DNA of 11,091 nt from Vicinamibacteria bacterium (GTDB lineage Bacteria > Acidobacteriota > Vicinamibacteria > Vicinamibacterales > UBA2999): the NCBI GenBank assembly GCA_025938035.1, contig JAICQE010000152.1, positions 1 through 11,091 on the forward strand. The letters are read 5' to 3'. Shown piece after piece: positions 7,599 through 11,091 of this stretch. Numbering within the stretch: position 1 is the first letter of the stretch; each line of letters starts with the position of its first letter. The notes under the pieces are model-generated. The model had not been told where the DNA came from. It ran no database searches and was given only the letters and a program-made list of their open reading frames with translations. A program made the position numbers and the translations under genes.

Positions 7599-7767
7599 AT
7601 GATCGACACGCTCGCCGGCGTCTTCGCGGCGGCCGCCCAGGCAGACCTTTACCGTCGGCGTCGATGGCGCGCAGCTCACACTGACGTTGGGGGGGGACAA
7701 GCCGACGCCGATCCCGGCGGAGTCCGAGACGGTCGTTTGCCGCGCGTCAAGTGAAGCCGACAAGCAG
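7599..7767 (+). pseudogene. frameshifted remnant with a DUF3471-like beta-strand segment
   Basis: An ATG at 7599, preceded by AAGG, opens MIDTLAGVFAAAAQA, but this frame soon becomes arginine-rich and stops near 7754. In the next frame (from about 7648) the translation is FTVGVDGAQLTLTLGGD then PTPIPAESETVVCRA. The alternating strand pattern and the PAESET motif resemble the C-terminal DUF3471-type domain found in acidobacterial beta-lactamase-like and peptidase-like proteins. The likely reading is a broken gene with a frameshift and deletion, cut at about 7740-7767 by the TIGR03435 fragment. The family assignment rests on one short motif and is tentative. Confidence 0.35.
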
Positions 7768-7872
7768 TTAATCGACGGTCGGTCGTTCCACGGATTCAAC
7801 CACGACCACGTCGACAGGACCGCGGGCGGACTCGAGCTTCAGCCCGAGCTGCTCCTGAAGCGCGGTGAACCG
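7768..7872 (-). pseudogene. TIGR03435 C-terminal fragment
   Basis: On the minus strand the codons from about 7870 down to the TAA at 7768-7770 read [18 protein letters not shown], then [16 protein letters not shown]. This is the exact C-terminal signature of the TIGR03435 family seen in the intact copies ([10 protein letters not shown] and VIEHIERPTAN). Only the last ~34 residues are present; the open frame continues upstream to 7950 but those codons are the antisense of an ADOP fragment. It is a dead remnant. Confidence 0.85.
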
Positions 7873-8032
7873 TGATCGCGTCATGGCGCAGCTGGCAGGG
7901 TCGGGCGTGGTGGCGCTGTTGCTCTCGGCATTCGGCCTGTACGGCGTCACCGCCTACGCGTTGTGGTGCCGGCGTGGAGAGATCGGCTTCCGACTTGCCC
8001 TCGGCGCGGTGACTGCCCCAATCGATGCATGA
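7868..8032 (+). pseudogene. ADOP permease FtsX-core fragment
   Basis: The plus strand encodes [31 protein letters not shown] and GEIGFRLALGA. These are the start of the last FtsX core of an ADOP, equivalent to the segment around residues 765-815 of the intact ADOP here. Homology stops at LGA near 8012, followed by unrelated codons and a stop at 8030-8032. Both ends are abrupt: the left end meets an inverted TIGR03435 C-terminus, the right end meets an inverted IS110 transposase piece. Confidence 0.8.
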
Positions 8033-8249
8033 CCGCGCGGTGATAATCGCCGGTGGGCTCGAACGCGATCGTGCAGGGTGGCGGCAACGCCTGCAGGTAG
8101 CTCACCAACCGGTCGATCTCTGCGGCGGTGTTTGCGACTCGCATTGCACGGCGCCGGCCGCCCGGCACCTCGACGAGCACCTGGTGCGCCATCTTGGCGA
8201 TGTCAATCGCTACCCATGTGCCGCCCGTGATAGAAGAGGCAGCGGTCAT
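8016..8249 (-). pseudogene. IS110-family transposase, N-terminal fragment
   Basis: The minus-strand protein starts at ATG (8249-8247), with GGAG placed 10 bases upstream; an in-frame GTG at 8258 is too close to that site. It reads WVAIDIAKMAHQVLVEV, AEIDRLVSYLQALPP and CTIAFEPTGDYHRAVMHRLG. The Asp in VAIDIAK and the Glu in FEPTGDYH are the first two acidic residues of the DEDD RuvC-like catalytic domain. Homology ends at about residue 78, so the rest of the RuvC domain and the serine-containing C-terminal domain are missing. The element cannot be active. About 80 bp of its 5' flank remain (8250-8333). Confidence 0.9.
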
Positions 8250-8333
8250 GACGGGCACGCTCCTTTCGGGCTGAGTTGTGGCAAACCCAGTCTAGAGAAG
8301 CAGTTGTCCTGTCATGACTTCTTTGATTGAAGG
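8250..8333 (-). mobile_element. 5' flank of the truncated IS110 element
   Basis: This non-coding stretch lies between the IS110 start codon and the IS3-family fragment. In IS110-type elements the region upstream of the transposase encodes the bridge RNA that selects target and donor, usually within a noncoding end of 150 bp or more. Only about 84 bases are left here, so any such RNA is truncated. The palindrome GTCATGAC occurs at 8245-8252 and 8311-8318. Identification follows from position alone; I could not define the element end. Confidence 0.35.
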
Positions 8334-8645
8334 TACTACGACCCCGAATTCACGGCGCAGCCCTTCGTCGACTGGTGCGCAGAACACGTCGTCGCCACGC
8401 ACTACATCCAGCCAGGAAAGCCGGACCAGAACGCGTACATCGAACGTTTCAACCGGAGCTACCGAACCGAGGTGCTGAATGCGCACCTCTTTGAGTCGAT
8501 CGCGGAGCTGCGCGCCCTCACCGACGCCTGGCTCCGGATCTACAACGGCGAGCGGCCCCACGACAGCCTCGGGCGGGTGCCGCCGCTGACGTCTCTCCCG
8601 AGGCCTTCATCAGCGGAAAAGTCTCCTATTGAACTGTCCGCTTGA
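8334..8645 (+). pseudogene. IS3-family transposase (OrfB, rve) C-terminal fragment
   Basis: This frame encodes PEFTAQPFVDWCAEH, then THYIQPGKPDQNAYIERFN, TEVLNAHLFESIAELRAL, YNGERPHDSLGRVPPL and a stop at 8643-8645. It is the C-terminal third of an IS3-family integrase-type transposase. The catalytic Glu is visible in YIERFN. The DNG with the second catalytic Asp should precede PEFTA but has been replaced by TACTAC at the junction, so the first two catalytic Asp residues are lost. There is no start codon. The bases after the stop run into an IS481 transposase fragment within about 10 bp. Confidence 0.88.
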
Positions 8646-8652
8646 CGGGGGA

Positions 8653-9240
8653 GCTTACGTGCCCGCAGCCATCCGTACGGATAACGGGGTGCCCTTCGCC
8701 TCGGGCAACGCCCTCTACGGTCTCAGCAAACTGGCCGTCTGGTGGCTGCGGTTAGGCATCGCGATCGAGCGTATTCAGCCTGGCCATCCTCAACAGAACG
8801 GCCGCCACGAGCGCATGCATCTGACGCTCAAGAAGGAAGCCACGAAGCCGGCCGCCGCCAATGTCCTCCAGCAGCAGGCGCGCTTCGACGCGTTCGTCGA
8901 GCGCTACAACCGCGACCGGCCACATCAGGCGCTCGCCATGAAGGTCCCGGCCGACCTCTATACGCGCTCCTCACGCGTCTACCGCGGTCTGGAGGAGCTC
9001 ACCTACCCGTCTGCTGACGCCACCCTCACGAACTGCTGTCGGATCTGCTGGCAGGCGCGGAAGATTAACTTCAGCCATGTTTTCGCTGGTCAGAAGGTCG
9101 GAATCACACAGGTCGGCGGGCGCGAGTGGCTCGTCACCTTCATGCACTACGACCTGGGCTACTTTGACGACGAGACGTGCCGCCTCGAACCGATCCAGAA
9201 TCCCTTCGGTCCGAAAGTGTTACCTATGTCTCCGGAATGA
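8653..9240 (+). pseudogene. IS481-family transposase, C-terminal half
   Basis: The frame begins without its own start at about 8653 and runs to the TGA at 9238-9240 (196 residues). It contains IRTDNGVPFASGNALYGLS with the second catalytic Asp, WWLRLGIAIERIQPGHPQQ, NGRHERMHLTLKKEA with the catalytic Glu, FDAFVERYNRDRPHQALAM, and the family-typical tail ending NPFGPKVLPMSPE. The N-terminal helix-turn-helix and the first catalytic Asp are missing, so the protein is about half of the usual length and inactive. The element's right end follows immediately (see 9191-9355). Confidence 0.9.
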
Positions 9241-9355
9241 ACTGTCACCCATGTGTCATGTGTCCGGAATGGACCACCGATCCAGAATCCCTTCGGGCCG
9301 AAAGTGTTACCTATGTCTCCGGAATGAACTGTCACCCATGTGTCCGGAATGGACC
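9191..9355. repeat. tandem duplication of the IS481 3' end
   Basis: Copy 1 (9191-9275) and copy 2 (9278-9355) both start CGATCCAGAATCCCTTCGG and end GGAATGGACC. They differ by one base (T/G at the codon after TTCGG) and by a 7-bp ATGTGTC micro-duplication present only in copy 1. Each copy carries the last codons of the transposase plus the terminal region. Within each copy two related 23-bp motifs (GTTACCTATGTCTCCGG and GTCACCCATGTGTCCGG) lie about 25 bp apart, in the arrangement expected for transposase binding sites at an IS481 end. Confidence 0.85.
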
Positions 9356-10238
9356 CCCTTCATCGCCAACGTCCTCATCGCCGGCGGCCCAAGGTGCGGG
9401 GACCGGTGACCACGTCAGCCCTGAAACGATCAGCAAGCTTGCGGCGTCGCAGGGCTTCGTCGACATCGTCGGCGTGAAGCTCGGGATGACAGTCCAGCAG
9501 GCGGTTGCCGCGCTCGAGGCCGCGAACCCGAAGCTCGTGATCGACATTCACGACGGGGAGTTGACGGCCGCGGGGAAGGTGATCAGGAGCCCGCGCGTGA
9601 TTCTGGCGCATTTACCAGCCGCCGGCCGGAATCCGGCGGCGTGGGGCAACCTCGATGGCAGTCACGAAGCCATCGGGGTCCAGCTCACCATGCCGCCGGG
9701 GCCGGTGGTCGTAGAGACGGTCTTGCGGTACGTAAGCTTCCCGAGTGCGGCGCCGGTCGCCGCCAGTACCGTGATCGAAGCGCTTCGCAAGAAATACGGT
9801 CCAGAATCAACCGACTTTGCGTCGTCTTCCGCGCTCGGCTGGCTCCACGACTCGACCGGAAAACTCCTGAGAGCCCCGACCCCCCAGCAGATCAATTGCA
9901 TGGGACCATCTGGGGCACAAGTCGCGCTAGAAATTCGTGGCGGAGATGGCCTCAGCGAACCAGGAAAGACCATCCCGGGGCTGGAGTCCCTTTCCTTCAA
10001 CCGGGCCTCGGGCTTCGAGCGTTTCGAGACGAGTTGCCTGCCCTACGTCGTCGTAAATGCGCAGATTCTGCATCGCTCACCCACGGAGTTGGTGGCGGAT
10101 TTCTGGACGTCCATTCACAGCATCGGCTTGCAGCACAATTCGCTTATGCAGACGGCCGCCTTCGTCAAGCAGGCGAACGAGGACCTGATCAAGCAGCAGG
10201 AGGACGCCGGGGCGAAGCGCGCGGCGCCGAAGCTTTAG
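9356..10238 (+). CDS. unrecognised protein, 5' end lost at the IS481 junction
   Basis: A single open frame of about 294 codons runs from the IS481 end to TAG at 10236-10238. No family could be named. The N-terminal part contains ISKLAASQGFVDIVGVKLG followed by MTVQQAVAALEAANP, a strand-helix pattern seen at the start of many exported acidobacterial and proteobacterial hypothetical proteins. The middle has beta-rich stretches (VIEALRKKYGPES), and cysteines in QINCMGPSG and ETSCLPYVV that could pair outside the cytoplasm. The end is a lysine-rich helix (FVKQANEDLIKQQEDAG). There is no ATG or signal peptide after the junction; the nearest in-frame ATGs (9324, 9258, 9237) lie inside the IS481 repeats. 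The original start was probably lost by the insertion. Confidence 0.7.
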
Positions 10239-10396
10239 CACGATCCCATGACTGGCGGCGCTCACGCGTCCCTCAGTCTGGACAACTGTCGCAACTGGTT
10301 CATCCATTGCGCGGCGTGAGGTTCGAAATCCTGTCGACGGAATCGCGAGCTGTCTTCCGGACATCAACCGCCGCAGCAGATCGCTTCGGAAAATGA
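10239..10396. other. short gap before the ankyrin gene
   Basis: These 158 bases hold no open frame that I can support. The ankyrin-like frame is closed by TGA at 10394-10396, and ATGs at 10393 and 10396 open the frame used by the downstream half of that gene. No promoter or terminator was recognised. Confidence 0.4.
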
Positions 10397-11091
10397 TGGG
10401 AGGAGTGGGCGCTCATTCAGGCCTGTGCGTCAGGCGATCTCACAGCCGTACGAGCGCTCATCGCAAAAGATCCGTCGCTGGCCCGGTCGCACTACGACTA
10501 TCGCAAGCCGCTCTACTTCGCCGTGCGCGAGAATCGCATCGACGTCGTTCGCTTCCTGCTCGAGCACGATTGCAACCGCTCCTCGATCACGGCGCCGACC
10601 CCAATCTGCCGGAAGAGCAGTATGCGCCCAAGGGAAAGGCGCTCTATTCGGCCGTCTTCCATGGGCACTATGACATCGCGAAGCTCCTGCTCGAGCGCGG
10701 CGCCTTTCCGAATCCGCCGGTCGAAAGCTCGGGCGACGCGCTGTGGGTGGCGCAGGAATTTCGCCCGAACAAGCGCATGGAGCAGTTGCTCCTTTCGTAC
10801 GGCGCCAAGCCGACTCAGGGACACACGGGTGAAGACTGGCCAACGCGCGCGCTCAACTGGCTGCGCATCTCGCCACTCCACGAGGCGGCGCGCAAGGGCG
10901 ATCTGCTGGAGGCGAAGAAACTGATCGAGGCTGGGGCCGACCTGACGGCACGTGACGAGCACCTCCGTTCGACGCCGCTCGCCTGGGCGGCCAAGTTCGG
11001 TCAGCTCGAGATGGTCAAGTTCCTGCTCCGACACGGCGCGCCGAAGAGCCTGCCCGACGACCCGGAATGGGCCACGCCACTCGCGTGGGCA
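10397..11091 (+). pseudogene. ankyrin-repeat protein with frameshift and probable intra-repeat deletion (continues at 1-183)
   Basis: Frame 2 from 10397 gives the first repeats: WALIQACASGDLTAVRALIA, then DPSLARSHYDYRKPLYFAV and RIDVVRFLLEHDCN. The homology then moves to frame 1 at about 10570: LLDHGADPNLPEEQ, ALYSAVFHGHYDIAKLLLER, SPLHEAARKGDLLEAKKLI and EAGADLTARDEHLRSTPLAW, running on to the stop at 183 of the closed circle. Only about six residues separate LLEHD and LLDHGADPN, where one 33-residue ankyrin repeat would normally lie, so a loss of roughly 80 bp plus a frame change is likely. Frame 1 is itself open from ATG 10393 and could still produce a 246-residue protein whose first ~57 residues are not ankyrin-like. 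The gene could be a pseudogene or carry an assembly error. Confidence 0.75.
10951..11091. repeat. terminal direct repeat, right copy (circular closure)
   Basis: Identical to positions 1-141. The two copies should be collapsed to one when the contig is treated as circular, giving a 10,950-bp unit in which the ankyrin frame continues without a break. Confidence 0.95.

Noticed and set aside
9191..9355. CRISPR-like repeat array
   Set aside because: There are only two long copies, joined with no spacer, and they contain transposase codons; this is an IS end duplication. No cas gene is present.
3758..10238. A coordinated novel multi-gene system spanning the mosaic region
   Set aside because: Most parts are truncated or frameshifted fragments of known families in mixed orientation; the intact members (two TIGR03435 proteins) show no shared operon with an effector or regulator.
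10320..10331. tRNA T-arm-like GGTTCGAAATCC
   Set aside because: The loop has one base too many for a standard T-loop, and no acceptor stem, D-arm or anticodon arm could be placed around it.
1..11091. Plasmid or phage genome suggested by circular closure
   Set aside because: No replication initiator, partition, relaxase, capsid, terminase or integrase-like gene and no iteron array were seen; the content is broken chromosomal-type genes.

Overview
The window is GC-rich DNA with the gene families of an acidobacterium, most likely a Vicinamibacteria- or Solibacter-like lineage. Three families point there: an acidobacterial-type PadR regulator, 'ADOP' duplicated permeases, and the uncharacterised TIGR03435 (DUF3738) family. 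The phylum call is inferred from this combination; there is no rRNA or other phylogenetic marker. The first 141 bases are repeated exactly as the last 141 bases. The sequence therefore closes into a 10,950-bp circle (or one unit of a tandem repeat), with an ankyrin-repeat gene running across the join. No replication, partition or conjugation gene was seen, so I do not call it a plasmid.

Layout: 1-183 is the 3' end of the ankyrin gene. 184-620 is non-coding and holds two candidate operator-like repeats. 621-3681 is the clearest intact unit: padR followed after 1 nt by a full-length ADOP permease of 909 aa. 3682-5199 is a scrambled stretch with an inverted, internally deleted TIGR03435 gene joined to the C-terminal half of one ADOP, then the first ~80 codons of another ADOP. 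5351-6160 and 6641-7516 are two intact secreted TIGR03435 proteins separated by 460 bp with no recognisable gene. 7549-7587 is a cluster of TGTGACA/GTCACA motifs. From 7599 to 9355 the DNA is a graveyard of pieces: a frameshifted beta-strand domain, a TIGR03435 C-terminus (minus strand), an ADOP FtsX piece (plus strand), an IS110 transposase N-terminus (minus strand), an IS3-family transposase C-terminus, an IS481 transposase C-terminal half, and a tandem duplication of the IS481 end. 9356-10238 encodes an unrecognised protein that has lost its own start. 10397-11091 is the ankyrin gene, damaged by a frameshift plus a probable deletion inside one repeat.

Functionally, only PadR/ADOP looks like a working regulated operon: a repressor controlling a MacB/FtsX-type membrane protein that lacks its own ATPase. 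The two intact TIGR03435 proteins are probably exported and of unknown function. The rest is best read as the product of repeated recombination and insertion-sequence traffic in a fast-changing chromosomal region, or in part of assembly of such repeats. I did not find a convincing new defence, conflict or biosynthetic system. The most notable things are the circular closure, the two independent head-to-head TIGR03435/ADOP junctions, and the IS481-end duplication that runs in frame into the neighbouring gene.
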